The notes: generated by a model from the sequence alone, not told the origin. A DNA stretch of 64,000 nt from JBMHDN01 sp049889355 (GCA_049889355.1 JBMHDN010000013.1:1-64000); one strand, 5' to 3'; counted from the first letter of the stretch, positions 8,822-18,556 are shown. Numbers and translations: made by a program.

Positions 8822-10075
8822 ATGCGTAGATTAATTAACAAGAAACTGGCTGTTGCCGCGATGCTGATGGCATCAACAAGCATGGCCAAAGCAGGTGATG
8901 TAGAAGTTCTGCACTGGTGGACTTCAGGTGGTGAAGCGGCAGCGCTGAACGTCCTGAAAGACGATCTGCAGGGCCAGGGTATCGGCTGGGTCGACATGCC
9001 AGTTGCTGGTGGCGGCGGTGAAGCTGCGATGACCACATTGCGTGCACGCGTAACAGCAGGTGACCCACCAACAGCTGTTCAGATGCTGGGTTTTGACATT
9101 CTGGATTGGGCAGAGCAAGGCGCGCTGGCGAACCTGAATAACGTGGCGGCAAAAGAAGGTTGGGATGCGGTTGTACCAGCAGCCCTGCAGGCTTTTGCCA
9201 AGAGCGATGGTAACTGGATTTCAGCTCCGGTGAACGTACACTCAACCAACTGGGTCTGGGCAAACAAGAAGATTCTGGATGATCTGGGTATCTCTGAGCC
9301 AAAATCATGGGCAGAATTCGAAGCAGCCATGGCCAAAGTAAAGGCCGCTGGCAAGACCCCGCTGGCCCATGGTGGTCAGGCATGGCAGGAAGCCACCATG
9401 TTTGATGGTGTCGTGCTGTCAACAGGTGGTGCAGAATTCTACAAAAAGGCTTTTGTAGAGCTGGATTCAGCTGCACTTGGTTCAGACACAATGGTAGAAG
9501 CGTTCAACCGCATGGCCACTTTGCGCGCTAATGTTGATGAAAACTTCTCAGGTCGCGATTGGAACCTGGCTTCAGCCATGGTGATCAATGGCGATGCTGC
9601 CTTCCAGATCATGGGTGACTGGGCAAAGGGTGAATTCCTGAATGCTGGCAAAGAGCCAAACAAAGACTTCCTGTGCTTCCGTGTACCAGGTTCAGCTGGC
9701 ACCGTATCATTCAACTCTGATCAGTTCGCCATGTTTGGTGTAACAGATGCAGGCGCGATGGCGGATCAGGGTGCGATGGCTGCGGCGATTATGTCACCAT
9801 CATTCCAGTCAGCCTTTAACGTGGTAAAAGGGTCAGTCCCTGCGCGTACAGACGTGCCAAATGATGCATTTGATGCCTGTGGTAAGAAGGGCATGGCCGA
9901 ACTGGCTGCTGCTTCAGACAAAGGCACATTGGTTGGCTCAATGGCACATGGCCATGCAAACCGTGCAGCGGTAAAGAACGCTATCTATGACGTTGTAACC
10001 GCACATTTCAATGGTGAGTATGACGCGAAAACAGCTGCTGAAGAGCTGGTCAGTGCAGTTGAAGGCGCAATGTAA
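8822..10075 (+). CDS. ABC transporter sugar-binding periplasmic protein (glucose/mannose-type)
   Basis: Periplasmic receptor for a carbohydrate ABC importer. The start at 8822 follows GGGAGGATACAAA, a strong ribosome binding site, and gives 417 residues; the ATG 30 bases earlier lacks one. A signal peptide is visible (KKLAVAAMLMASTSMAKA, cleavage before GDVEVLHWW). The VLHWWTSGGEAAAL opening and PVNVHSTNWVWANKKIL segment resemble glucose/mannose-type receptors. Codon use (many GTA, CTG and AAG codons) is more uniform than in neighbours, in keeping with high expression. A hairpin with a T-run follows directly, which would keep receptor mRNA above that of the permeases. Confidence 0.88.
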   Translation: MRRLINKKLAVAAMLMASTSMAKAGDVEVLHWWTSGGEAAALNVLKDDLQGQGIGWVDMPVAGGGGEAAMTTLRARVTAGDPPTAVQMLGFDILDWAEQGALANLNNVAAKEGWDAVVPAALQAFAKSDGNWISAPVNVHSTNWVWANKKILDDLGISEPKSWAEFEAAMAKVKAAGKTPLAHGGQAWQEATMFDGVVLSTGGAEFYKKAFVELDSAALGSDTMVEAFNRMATLRANVDENFSGRDWNLASAMVINGDAAFQIMGDWAKGEFLNAGKEPNKDFLCFRVPGSAGTVSFNSDQFAMFGVTDAGAMADQGAMAAAIMSPSFQSAFNVVKGSVPARTDVPNDAFDACGKKGMAELAAASDKGTLVGSMAHGHANRAAVKNAIYDVVTAHFNGEYDAKTAAEELVSAVEGAM

Positions 10076-10092
10076 GCCTATCTCTTAAAATT

Positions 10093-10138
10093 GGGGGCAG
10101 GATTTAGGCCTGCCCTCTCTTTTCATTTCTCTTTTTTT
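10093..10138 (+). terminator. Hairpin with T-rich tail after the sugar-binding protein gene (attenuator)
   Basis: GGGCAGG at 10095-10101 pairs with CCTGCCC at 10109-10115 around a 7-base loop, and a T-rich tail (CTCTTTTCATTTCTCTTTTTTT) follows. It sits between the binding-protein and permease genes of one operon, so it likely gives partial termination rather than a full stop. Confidence 0.7.
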
Positions 10139-10161
10139 ATCGCTACTGGCTAGGGTCGGCT

Positions 10162-11061
10162 ATGTCTCAATCTATAGAAAAACCTGACTTTAAAACACGC
10201 CTTCAGGTCTGGTTGCCAAAGCTTGTGCTCTCGCCTTCTATCGCGACAACTGCTCTTTTTGTTTACGGCTTTATTCTTTTCACTCTTTATCTCAGCTTTA
10301 CCAATTCGCGTATGCTGCCCAATTATGATTGGGTGGGGCTGAAAAATTATATCCGGCTCTGGGATTTATCGCACTGGTGGGTGTCGATTACCAATCTGGG
10401 TATTTTTGCCTCTCTTTATATTGCTATCTGCACAGCAATTGGTCTGACACTGGCTGTTTTTTTAGATCAAAAAATTCGCGGTGAAGGGGTCTTGCGCCCG
10501 CTTTATCTCTATCCGATGGCCTTGTCCTTCATTGTCACAGGTACAGCCTGGAAATGGATTTTAGACCCGGGTATCGGGCTTGAAAATACCATGCATCTCT
10601 GGGGTTGGGAGAGCTTTGAGTTCAGATGGATCAAAGAGCGTGATTTTGCCATTTATACCGTTGTCATTGCAGCGGTCTGGCAGAGCTCAGGCTTTGTCAT
10701 GGCGATGTTCTTAGCTGGCTTGCGCGGCATTGATAATGAGATTTTAAAAGCAGCTCAGATAGATGGTGCTTCTGCCTGGAATCTCTATCGGCGTATTGTC
10801 ATTCCGATGCTTCGGCCTGCCTTTTTATCATCTTTTGTGATCCTGGCCCATCTGGCGATTAAATCTTATGATTTGATCATTGCACTGACAGGGGGCGGGC
10901 CAGGCCGATCGACCGAATTGCCCGCGACCTTCATGTATTCCTACACTTTTACACGTAACTCGATGGGTATTGGGGCTGCATCTGCTGTGATTATGTTGAT
11001 GACGATAGCGGCGATTATGATCCCCTATCTTTATGCAGAAACAAGGGAGAAGCAGTCATGA
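10162..11061 (+). CDS. ABC sugar transporter permease, MalF/UgpA type
   Basis: Inner-membrane subunit of a carbohydrate importer, 299 residues with about six hydrophobic segments. The first is LVLSPSIATTALFVYGFILFTLYLSF. The coupling helix motif that contacts the ATPase is visible as EILKAAQIDGASAWNLYRRIVIPMLRPA in the second half, matching the EAA signature. It overlaps the next permease gene by four bases (ATGA). Together with the genes on either side it forms a complete importer. Confidence 0.9.
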   Translation: MSQSIEKPDFKTRLQVWLPKLVLSPSIATTALFVYGFILFTLYLSFTNSRMLPNYDWVGLKNYIRLWDLSHWWVSITNLGIFASLYIAICTAIGLTLAVFLDQKIRGEGVLRPLYLYPMALSFIVTGTAWKWILDPGIGLENTMHLWGWESFEFRWIKERDFAIYTVVIAAVWQSSGFVMAMFLAGLRGIDNEILKAAQIDGASAWNLYRRIVIPMLRPAFLSSFVILAHLAIKSYDLIIALTGGGPGRSTELPATFMYSYTFTRNSMGIGAASAVIMLMTIAAIMIPYLYAETREKQS

Positions 11062-11936
11062 GTGTCGCCTCTCAAGATACCGCCGTGCGCAACAACCGCG
11101 CGACGATGGTCTTCATTTATGTTGTGCTTCTGGTCTTTGCCCTGTTTTATTTGGTCCCGCTTTTTGTGATGCTGGCCAATTCGCTCAAGCCGCTCTCTGA
11201 GATCACCGGTGGCAATATGATGGCTTTGCCAGATCAATGGACGATTGAGCCCTGGCTAAAGGCCTGGTCCACAGCTCAGATTGGGGTTGAGCCAACAGGT
11301 CTTCGCCCTTATTTCATCAATTCGCTGGTGATGGTGATACCGGCGGTGGTGATCTCATCGATTATCGGTGCCTTAAATGGCTATGTCTTGACCAAATGGC
11401 GTTTCAAAGGGGATACGATCATCTTTGGTCTGATGCTGTTCTCTTGTTTCATTCCCTTTCAGATCGTCTTGATCCCGATGGCGATGGTGCTTGGCAAGCT
11501 GGGTCTGTCTGGCTCAGTCGGTGGCCTGATTTTGGTGCATGTGGTTTATGGTATTGGATTTTCTACCCTCTATTACCGCAATTATTATGCCTCTTTTCCA
11601 ACCGAACTGGTCCGTGCTGCCATGATAGATGGCGCAGGCTTCTTCCGGATTTTCTGGCGTATCATGCTGCCTGTATCTGGGCCGATTACGGTGGTGTGTG
11701 TGATTTGGCAATTCACCAATATCTGGAATGATTTTCTGTTTGGTGTGTCGTTTGGAGGGCAAGAGCAACCGATGACCGCTGCGCTGAATAATCTGGTGCA
11801 ATCATCCACCGGGGTAAAAGAATATAATGTTCATTTTGCAGGTGCCATTCTGGCAGCCCTGCCAACGCTTGTCGTTTATATCGTTGCCGGCCGCTATTTC
11901 GTGCGCGGTCTGATGGCGGGTTCTGTGAAAGGCTGA
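11058..11936 (+). CDS. ABC sugar transporter permease, MalG/UgpE type
   Basis: Second inner-membrane subunit, 292 residues. The EAA-type loop reads ELVRAAMIDGAGFFRIFWRIMLPVSGP. The C-terminus ends in the common form AGRYFVRGLMAGSVKG. It starts inside the preceding permease gene (ATGA overlap), and its stop is four bases from the ATPase gene, so translation is probably coupled. The partner permease at 10162 and this one would form the heterodimeric channel. Confidence 0.9.
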   Translation: MSVASQDTAVRNNRATMVFIYVVLLVFALFYLVPLFVMLANSLKPLSEITGGNMMALPDQWTIEPWLKAWSTAQIGVEPTGLRPYFINSLVMVIPAVVISSIIGALNGYVLTKWRFKGDTIIFGLMLFSCFIPFQIVLIPMAMVLGKLGLSGSVGGLILVHVVYGIGFSTLYYRNYYASFPTELVRAAMIDGAGFFRIFWRIMLPVSGPITVVCVIWQFTNIWNDFLFGVSFGGQEQPMTAALNNLVQSSTGVKEYNVHFAGAILAALPTLVVYIVAGRYFVRGLMAGSVKG

Positions 11937-11940
11937 TCAG

Positions 11941-13053
11941 ATGGGTTTTCTGAATATCAAAAATGTAACCAAATCCTACGGGCCGGTCGAAGTCCTTCAC
12001 AATATTGATATTGAAATTGAAGAAGGCGAATTTCTGGTGCTGGTCGGTCCGTCTGGCTGTGGCAAATCCACCTTGCTCAATATCATCGCCGGACTGGAGA
12101 ATCTAACCTCTGGCGATATCGCGATTAATAATCGGGTGGTGAATAATGTGCACCCGTCAAACCGCAATATTGCGATGGTGTTCCAGAGCTATGCGCTCTA
12201 TCCGAATATGACGGTTGGCCAGAATATTACCTTTGGTCTGGAAATGCATAATGTGCCCAAACCTGAACGTGATAAAGCCTTAGCTGAGGTGGCTAGCCTG
12301 TTGCAAATCGACCAGCTGCTCAATAGAAAACCAGCCCAATTGTCCGGTGGCCAGCGCCAGCGCGTGGCAATGGGCAGGGCGTTGGTGCGTAATCCGGATG
12401 TGTTTTTGTTTGATGAGCCGCTGTCCAATCTGGATGCCAAATTGCGTGTGGATATGCGCACAGAAATTAAAAAGCTGCATGAAAAAATCAAAACCACCAT
12501 TGTCTATGTGACCCATGATCAGATTGAGGCGATGACTCTATCAACTCGTATTGCGGTGATGAATAATGGCTATGTTCAGCAGCTGGGCACCCCTGCTGAG
12601 ATTTATGACAAGCCTGCCAATATCTTTGTGGCCAGCTTTATGGGCAGCCCGGCGATGAATATCATGCCTGCAAAAATTGAGGTCAAAGGCAAAAAAGCAG
12701 CTGCGCTGGTCTCAGATGCCGCAGGGAATATGCAGAGTCTGGCTTTGTCACAAACCGGCCTTGATAGCTGGGATGGTAAAGAAGTGTTGCTGGGTATTCG
12801 TCCGGAAGCGATCACTGACCCAGATCGGACTGACCGCAAATCGAAAAATATCGTCGCATTTAAAAACCAGATTTCAGTCACAGAACCTGCTGGGTCCGAT
12901 ACATTTGTTACCATGACACTTGGTGGGCGCGATGTGATTGCGCGTCTTGGCGGGGATCTGGCCTTAAAGAGCGGTGACAGCTTTGAATTTGCCATTAATA
13001 TGGAAAAGGCTGTTCTTTTCGATCCTGAAACTGAAGACCGCATAGGCGATTAA
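11941..13053 (+). CDS. ABC sugar transporter ATP-binding protein, UgpC/MalK family
   Basis: Cytoplasmic ATPase of 370 residues that energises the importer. Walker A GPSGCGKST (about residues 36-44), the Q-loop VFQSYALYPNMTV, signature LSGGQRQRVAMGRA, Walker B VFLFDEPLSNLDAKLR and switch histidine VTHDQ are all intact. A C-terminal TOBE-type regulatory region (LGIRPEAI onward) marks the MalK/UgpC class, whose members can serve several sugar transporters. The substrate is set by the binding protein, which looks like a glucose/mannose-type receptor. A 43-base gap follows before the GMC oxidoreductase. Confidence 0.9.
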   Translation: MGFLNIKNVTKSYGPVEVLHNIDIEIEEGEFLVLVGPSGCGKSTLLNIIAGLENLTSGDIAINNRVVNNVHPSNRNIAMVFQSYALYPNMTVGQNITFGLEMHNVPKPERDKALAEVASLLQIDQLLNRKPAQLSGGQRQRVAMGRALVRNPDVFLFDEPLSNLDAKLRVDMRTEIKKLHEKIKTTIVYVTHDQIEAMTLSTRIAVMNNGYVQQLGTPAEIYDKPANIFVASFMGSPAMNIMPAKIEVKGKKAAALVSDAAGNMQSLALSQTGLDSWDGKEVLLGIRPEAITDPDRTDRKSKNIVAFKNQISVTEPAGSDTFVTMTLGGRDVIARLGGDLALKSGDSFEFAINMEKAVLFDPETEDRIGD

Positions 13054-13096
13054 CCTTATCTGAGCGATGGCGTGAATAGGTAGAAAATAACGTGCC

Positions 13097-14593
13097 ATGA
13101 AAGACGCAGATATCATCATCATCGGTTCTGGCATGGGTGGCGCCACCATGGCCGCGGCATTGGCACATACAGGTCAAAAAATTGTCATTTTAGAGCGTGG
13201 TGAGCAGATAGCTGCTTCTGATTTGGCTAGAAATCCGCAGGCTATTTTTGGTGAAGGCATCTATCGTTCAGACGAGCAGTGGCTCGATGAAAATGACCGC
13301 CCTTTTAACCCTGGTAATTATTATTATGTAGGCGGAAATTCAAAATTCTATGGCGCGGTTTTAATTCGCTATCGGGCCTGTGATTTTGACCCAATTCAAC
13401 ATCTGGATGGCCAGACGCCCGGTTGGCCAATATCTTATGCAGATTTAGAGCCTTTTTATCAGAAGGCAGAACATCTCTATCAGGTGCGCGGTGAGACAGG
13501 CGATGATCCAACCGAGCCACCTCATTCAGGTTCATATGATTTCCCGCCAGTGCCAGATGAAGCTGACATTGCGGATTTGCGCAGAAGATTAGCACAGGTG
13601 GGTCTGCATCCTGTCAGCCTGCCGCTGGGTGTGGATATCGACAAATGGTTGGCTGGCGGCCAGACCACATGGGATGCTTTTCCTGACATTGATGGCGGCA
13701 AAATGGATGCGCAGAGCATTGGCCTGCAAAAAGCACTGTCCTATCAAAATGTTCATCTGGAAACAGGGTGCCATGTCACACGTCTAAATGCCTCTCGCGA
13801 TGGGCGGATAAGCACTGTTGAGGTCAAACAAAACAATCAGACAGACCATTGGCGTGCACCTCTGGTCATTCTGGCAGCAGGGGCCGTCCAGTCTGCCGCA
13901 TTATTATTAGCTTCTGCCAATGATGATTTTCCAGCAGGCCTCGCAAATAGCAGCGACCAGCTGGGCAGGCATTTTATGAATCATAACGCTACGGCGATGC
14001 TTGCCTTGCACCCTCTGCGCAAGAACAAAGCCATTTATCAAAAAACAGTGATGGTGAATGATTTTTATAAATCTGGTGGCCCGAATAACGCGCCATTGGG
14101 CAATGTTCAGCTGCTCGGCAAAATTACCGGCCCTATTTTGGCTGCCAATTCTGGCTTGCCGTCATTTCTGGCACATTGGATTGCCAAACGTTCTGTTGAT
14201 TTTTATCTGATGAGCGAGGATTTGCCAGATCCCGAGAGCCGTGTGACACTGAAAAACGGCCAGATTAAGCTGAATTGGACACGTTCAAATAAAGCCGCAC
14301 ATGACGCGCTAGTCCAGCGGTTTCGTGCAAAACTGAAGCAGGCAGGCTATCCCATTATCTTATCTAAGGCCTTTGACCGGAAAACCCCGTCACACCAATC
14401 GGGCACAGCTCGGATGGGAGATGATCCCTCAAACAATGTTGTCAATGTGTTCTGCCGATCATTTGACCATCCTAATTTATACATAACAGATGCGTCAGTT
14501 TTGCCGACATCTGCGGCGGTTAATCCGTCTCTGACCATAGCAGCACTGGCGTTGCGAAGCGCAGAACATATCATTCAACAGGAGTTGAGCTGA
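13097..14593 (+). CDS. GMC family FAD-dependent oxidoreductase
   Basis: A flavoprotein of 498 residues in the glucose-methanol-choline superfamily. The FAD dinucleotide-binding loop is IIIIGSGMGGATMAAAL at the N-terminus. The C-terminal domain contains HQSGTARMGDDPSNNVVNV with the likely catalytic histidine, then LYITDASVLPTSAAVNPSLTIAALALRSAEHI. This C-terminal form resembles the pyranose/gluconate dehydrogenase branch more than choline dehydrogenase. No signal peptide is seen, so it probably acts in the cytoplasm. Sitting right after a sugar importer and overlapping an SDR gene (TGATG), it most likely oxidises a hydroxyl of the imported compound. The electron acceptor is unknown. Confidence 0.83.
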   Translation: MKDADIIIIGSGMGGATMAAALAHTGQKIVILERGEQIAASDLARNPQAIFGEGIYRSDEQWLDENDRPFNPGNYYYVGGNSKFYGAVLIRYRACDFDPIQHLDGQTPGWPISYADLEPFYQKAEHLYQVRGETGDDPTEPPHSGSYDFPPVPDEADIADLRRRLAQVGLHPVSLPLGVDIDKWLAGGQTTWDAFPDIDGGKMDAQSIGLQKALSYQNVHLETGCHVTRLNASRDGRISTVEVKQNNQTDHWRAPLVILAAGAVQSAALLLASANDDFPAGLANSSDQLGRHFMNHNATAMLALHPLRKNKAIYQKTVMVNDFYKSGGPNNAPLGNVQLLGKITGPILAANSGLPSFLAHWIAKRSVDFYLMSEDLPDPESRVTLKNGQIKLNWTRSNKAAHDALVQRFRAKLKQAGYPIILSKAFDRKTPSHQSGTARMGDDPSNNVVNVFCRSFDHPNLYITDASVLPTSAAVNPSLTIAALALRSAEHIIQQELS

Positions 14594-15351
14594 TGAAACC
14601 TCTAGCCCTTATCACAGGCGGTCAACGCGGCATCGGTTTTGGGATCGCCAACGCCCTTAAAGTTGCTGGTTTTAATATTGCGATCCTTGCTGAACAGGCT
14701 GACACCACCTCAGAAGTGCAGGCAGCTTGCGCTGAACTTGGGGATCAAACGCTTTATGTACAGCATGATTTAAAAAATATCGCGGCTATCTCGGATATGA
14801 TTGATCACATTGAAAATGAGATGGGGCCTATTACCTGCCTTGTGAATAATGCTGGTGTTCCGGCAGTGCTGCGCGGCGATATGCTCGATATTCAGCCAGA
14901 TAATTTTGACCATGTGCTGGATATTAATGTGCGTGGCGGCTTTTTTCTCAGTCAGGAAGTTGCCAGAAGAATGCTCTCCAGATCAGCCTCTCATTATCAA
15001 TCAATGATTTTCATTACCTCTGTCAGTGCCGAGATGGTGTCTGTTGAACGGGCTGAATACTGCATCTCCAAAGCGGCTGCTTCTATGATGACGCGTTTAT
15101 TTTCAACCCGCTTGGCAGAAGCAGATATCGGGGTTTTTGAATTGCGCCCCGGTATTATCGAGACGGATATGACAGCAGGCGTAAAAGATAAATATGACTC
15201 GCTTATATCCTCAGGTTTGGTTCCACAACGCAGATGGGGGCAGCCAGCTGATATTGCCCAAGTGTCGGTGGCACTTGCGACTGGCCAGCTCGGCTTTTCC
15301 ACAGGCGCCGTGATTCCGGTTGATGGTGGCTTGTCGATCAGCCAGCTGTAG
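14593..15351 (+). CDS. Short-chain dehydrogenase/reductase (3-ketoacyl reductase-like)
   Basis: A classical SDR of 252 residues. Cofactor loop TGGQRGIGFGIA near residues 8-19, NNAG motif (LVNNAGVPAVL), catalytic serine in FITSVSAEM and YxxxK in EYCISKAAASMMTR are present. The C-terminal GAVIPVDGGLSISQL is typical. It starts on the stop codon of the GMC gene. In context it may oxidise or reduce a hydroxyl or keto group of the same sugar-derived compound. The substrate cannot be assigned. Confidence 0.85.
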   Translation: MKPLALITGGQRGIGFGIANALKVAGFNIAILAEQADTTSEVQAACAELGDQTLYVQHDLKNIAAISDMIDHIENEMGPITCLVNNAGVPAVLRGDMLDIQPDNFDHVLDINVRGGFFLSQEVARRMLSRSASHYQSMIFITSVSAEMVSVERAEYCISKAAASMMTRLFSTRLAEADIGVFELRPGIIETDMTAGVKDKYDSLISSGLVPQRRWGQPADIAQVSVALATGQLGFSTGAVIPVDGGLSISQL

Positions 15352-15376
15352 TAAAAAAGAGAATAGAGGTTGCATC

Positions 15377-16966
15377 ATGCAGCAAAATTATGACTTTATC
15401 ATTGTTGGTGGTGGCTCTTCAGGATCAGCTTTGGCGGCGCGTTTAAGTGAAGATCCATCGGTTCATGTGCTGCTGCTCGAAGCTGGCGGTAAGGATACCC
15501 ATCCTTTATTTCATATGCCGGCTGGCTTTGCCAAAATGACCAAAGGTATCGGCTCTTGGGGTTGGTATACAGTACCTCAAAAACATATGAAAAATATGTC
15601 TATCCGCTTTACGCAAGCCAAGGTTATCGGCGGTGGATCATCCATCAATGCGCAAATTTATACACGCGGCAATAAACAGGATTTTGACGAATGGCGGCAA
15701 ATGGGATGCACCGGCTGGGGCTATGATGATGTCTTGCCTTATTTTCGTAAATGCGAAGATAATGACAGTTTCGAAAATGACTATCATGGCAAAGGAGGCC
15801 CTGTCGGGGTCAGTCAGCCATCAGCCCCTCTGCCTATCTGTGAGGCCTATTTTGAAGCAGCTGGCCAGTTGGGCATCCCACGTAATTACGATTTTGCAGG
15901 TCCCCATCAAGATGGGGTCGGCTATTACCAGCTCACCCAACGCTATGTACGGCGCTCATCTGCATCGATAGCTTATCTTAATCCAGCTCAAAAACGGGCG
16001 AATCTGACCATCAAAACAGGGGCAGAGGTTGAACGCATTCTGATCGAAAATGGCCGCGCCGTGGGTGTCCAGCTTGCAGGTTTTGGCAAAATATCTGCGG
16101 ATGCAGAATTGATCATTTCATCAGGTGCCATCGGGACACCACGCCTGCTTCAGCTCTCGGGTATCGGGCCTGCTGATGAATTAAGACAGCTTGGTATTGA
16201 TGTGCAGTTTGACCAGCCCTTTGTTGGCGCAAATTTGCAAGATCACTTGGATTTATTTGTGATTGCAGAATGTAGTGGCCCACATACCTATGATCGCTTT
16301 GCCAAACCGCATATGTCTGTGCTGGCCGGCTTGCAATATCTCATCAGCCGCTCTGGGCCTGTGGCCTCCAGCCTATTTGAAACAGGTGGTTTTTGGTATG
16401 CTGACCCAGAAGCGCGCTCGCCAGATATTCAATTTCATCTTGGCCTTGGTTCTGGCATTGAAGCTGGTGTTGAAGCGATGAAAAATGGCGGTGTGACTCT
16501 GAACTCAGCATATTTGCGGCCCCGCTCAAGAGGCACAGTGCGCTTGGCATCTGCTGATCCTAAAGCAGCACCCTTGATTGATCCAAATTATTGGGCTGAT
16601 CCCCATGATCGCGACATGGCAATCCGGGGGTTAAAGCTTGCCCGCGATATCATGTCACAAGATGCGCTCAAACCCTTTATCAAGGCTGAACGTCTACCAG
16701 GCCCTGATGTGCAGAGTGATGCCGATTATTTTGATTATGCTTGTGCGCATGCCAAAACAGATCACCATCCGGCTGGCACCTGCAGGATGGGAATAGATTC
16801 AGAAGCGGTGGTAGATCCTGAATTGTGCTTTAAGGGTATTTCTAACCTGCGCATTGTTGATAATTCTATCATGCCTCAACTGATTTCATCGAACACCAAT
16901 GCGACCGCCATGATGATCGGTGAAAAAGCAGCAGATATGATCAAAAGGACTCATAGTCTTGCCTGA
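15377..16966 (+). CDS. Choline dehydrogenase-like GMC oxidoreductase
   Basis: A 529-residue flavoprotein closer to choline/alcohol dehydrogenases of the GMC family than its neighbour at 13097. It has FIIVGGGSSGSALAARLSE for FAD, the GMC signature VIGGGSSINAQIYTRGN, and near the end HHPAGTCRMG with the catalytic histidine, followed by LRIVDNSIMPQLISSNTNATAMMIGEKAAD. The ATG at 15377 follows AGAGG and is preferred to an upstream frame extension. Family members act on choline, 3-hydroxypropionate (DddA-type), or aliphatic and polyethylene glycol alcohols. Here it lies in the sugar-type operon, so the actual substrate stays open. Confidence 0.83.
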   Translation: MQQNYDFIIVGGGSSGSALAARLSEDPSVHVLLLEAGGKDTHPLFHMPAGFAKMTKGIGSWGWYTVPQKHMKNMSIRFTQAKVIGGGSSINAQIYTRGNKQDFDEWRQMGCTGWGYDDVLPYFRKCEDNDSFENDYHGKGGPVGVSQPSAPLPICEAYFEAAGQLGIPRNYDFAGPHQDGVGYYQLTQRYVRRSSASIAYLNPAQKRANLTIKTGAEVERILIENGRAVGVQLAGFGKISADAELIISSGAIGTPRLLQLSGIGPADELRQLGIDVQFDQPFVGANLQDHLDLFVIAECSGPHTYDRFAKPHMSVLAGLQYLISRSGPVASSLFETGGFWYADPEARSPDIQFHLGLGSGIEAGVEAMKNGGVTLNSAYLRPRSRGTVRLASADPKAAPLIDPNYWADPHDRDMAIRGLKLARDIMSQDALKPFIKAERLPGPDVQSDADYFDYACAHAKTDHHPAGTCRMGIDSEAVVDPELCFKGISNLRIVDNSIMPQLISSNTNATAMMIGEKAADMIKRTHSLA

Positions 16967-17016
16967 TGTAGACAGCCTGAGGAAGACAGTCTAACGCAGT
17001 TAGCCTGATGCAGAAA
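16961..17016. repeat. Four 14-bp tandem units over the end of the GMC gene
   Basis: Units start at 16961, 16975, 16989 and 17003: GCCTGATGTAGACA, GCCTGAGGAAGACA, GTCTAACGCAGTTA and GCCTGATGCAGAAA. The first contains the TGA stop of the GMC gene. This is one of six such stop-proximal repeat clusters in the window. Confidence 0.75.
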
Positions 17017-17045
17017 GATGGTATCAGCCATAGAGGACCGGCAGC

Positions 17046-17375
17046 ATGATTCAACATATTGTTTTAATCCAATTTAAGCCAAGCCTGAGTTCAGCAATGA
17101 TCGCTGATATTTTTTCAGAGCTCCATAAAATTGAGGGTCAGATTGAAGGCTTGGTATCTATTCAATCAGGGCGTTCAGAAAGTCCTGAACACATGGAGCG
17201 CGGTTATCTGCATGGCTTTATTGCCAGTTTTTCAGATTGGGATGCCTTGGCACGATATCAAAACCATCCTGACCATCAAAAGCTTGGGGCACGGTTGGTT
17301 GAAAATGCTGAAAACGGGCGTGATGGCATATTGGTATTTGATTTGCCCGTGGCCATGCTGTCAGCAAAGGAATGA
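17046..17375 (+). CDS. Dabb (stress-responsive alpha/beta barrel) domain protein
   Basis: A small 109-residue protein that opens IQHIVLIQFKPSLSSAMIADIF and contains HGFIASFSDWDALARYQNHPDHQKLG, the usual pattern of Dabb ferredoxin-like barrel proteins. Members dimerise, and some act on small polyketide-like or aromatic intermediates, but most have no assigned reaction. It is encoded between the second GMC oxidoreductase and the DUF993 gene, with 9 bases to the latter, so it likely serves the same catabolic route. Confidence 0.8.
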   Translation: MIQHIVLIQFKPSLSSAMIADIFSELHKIEGQIEGLVSIQSGRSESPEHMERGYLHGFIASFSDWDALARYQNHPDHQKLGARLVENAENGRDGILVFDLPVAMLSAKE

Positions 17376-17384
17376 GGTGCTAAA

Positions 17385-18551
17385 ATGAAGTTAAGATTAC
17401 CTACTGAAAAAGCTGTTGTTGAACCCTATCATCTCAGCGGGTCACCTCTTGATGTGCGCGCGCCGCAAGTTGCATTGACACGCACAGCTTTTGCAGCTGC
17501 CCATGTGGTATCCGACCCTTTGGCTGAACGTGATCCTTGGGATGGTCGCCCTTCTGTGGATTGGGACGCGACATTGGCCTTTCGACTGCAGCTGTGGGAT
17601 CAGGGCCTTGGCTTAGCAGAGGCAATGGACACGGCGCAGCGCGGCATGGGCGTTGATTGGGAAACGGCAAGAGAGCTGATCGAACGCACAATGGCTGCCG
17701 CCAAAACCCATCCGATGAAACCACGTGTTGCATGTGGTGCCGGCACAGATCACAAAGCAGCTGAAGAGTTGCGTGATCTCGATAAAATACGCGCAGCTTA
17801 TCTCTCTCAGATGGCTGATATTGAAAAGGCAGGCGGTCAGGTGATTTTGATGGCGAGCCGTGCGTTGCCAGCATTGAAAACGGACCCAGATGGTTATTTG
17901 CGCCTCTATAGTGATTTGATCACGCAAGCCAGCCAGCCGGTTATCTTGCATTGGCTAGGCGATATGTTTGATCCGGCCTTATCAGGTTATTGGGGCACAA
18001 CCGATATTGCACAAGCATCAGACAATGTGCTCGCCTTAATCAGCGATCATAAAGACAAGGTAGATGGCATTAAAATCTCATTGCTTGATCAGGCGCATGA
18101 AGAAGCTTTTCGGGCACAATTGCCTGAACAGGTGCGTCTTTATACCGGTGATGACTTCAACTACGCAGATTTGATTGAAGGTGATGGCCAGCATTATTCG
18201 CATGCATTGCTCGGTATATTTGCCGCAATTGCCCCTGCTGCATCTCAGGCCTTAGAAGCGTTGGCAATGGGCGATAGTGCGCGCTATCATCAGCTTTTAG
18301 GGCCAACAGTGCCCCTTTCGCGCCAGATATTCAAAGCGCCAACACGCTTTTACAAAGCAGGCATTGCTTTTCTGGCTTGGCTGAATGGCTATCAATCTCA
18401 CTTTATCATGCCAGCTGGTCTGCAATCAGCGCGTGATATCACCCATTACGCTGATATTTTTAGACTGGCCGATCAGGCAGGTTTGTTAAAGCAACCTGAT
18501 TTGGCCGTTGAACGTATGAACCAGCTGATGCGATTGCATGGGATTGACTAA
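17385..18551 (+). CDS. DUF993 dihydrodipicolinate synthase-like (TIM-barrel aldolase) protein
   Basis: A 388-residue protein of the DUF993 family, which is built on the DHDPS/N-acetylneuraminate lyase barrel. VDGIKISLLD carries the lysine in the position expected for a Schiff base, and RLYTGDDFNYADLI and HALLGIFAAIAPAASQAL match the family's later barrel strands. If active it would cleave or form a carbon-carbon bond on a keto acid. In many alphaproteobacteria such genes sit with Gfo/Idh/MocA dehydrogenases and LacI regulators, as they do here. No reaction is assigned. The LacI gene follows five bases later. Confidence 0.8.
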   Translation: MKLRLPTEKAVVEPYHLSGSPLDVRAPQVALTRTAFAAAHVVSDPLAERDPWDGRPSVDWDATLAFRLQLWDQGLGLAEAMDTAQRGMGVDWETARELIERTMAAAKTHPMKPRVACGAGTDHKAAEELRDLDKIRAAYLSQMADIEKAGGQVILMASRALPALKTDPDGYLRLYSDLITQASQPVILHWLGDMFDPALSGYWGTTDIAQASDNVLALISDHKDKVDGIKISLLDQAHEEAFRAQLPEQVRLYTGDDFNYADLIEGDGQHYSHALLGIFAAIAPAASQALEALAMGDSARYHQLLGPTVPLSRQIFKAPTRFYKAGIAFLAWLNGYQSHFIMPAGLQSARDITHYADIFRLADQAGLLKQPDLAVERMNQLMRLHGID

Positions 18552-18556
18552 GGTCG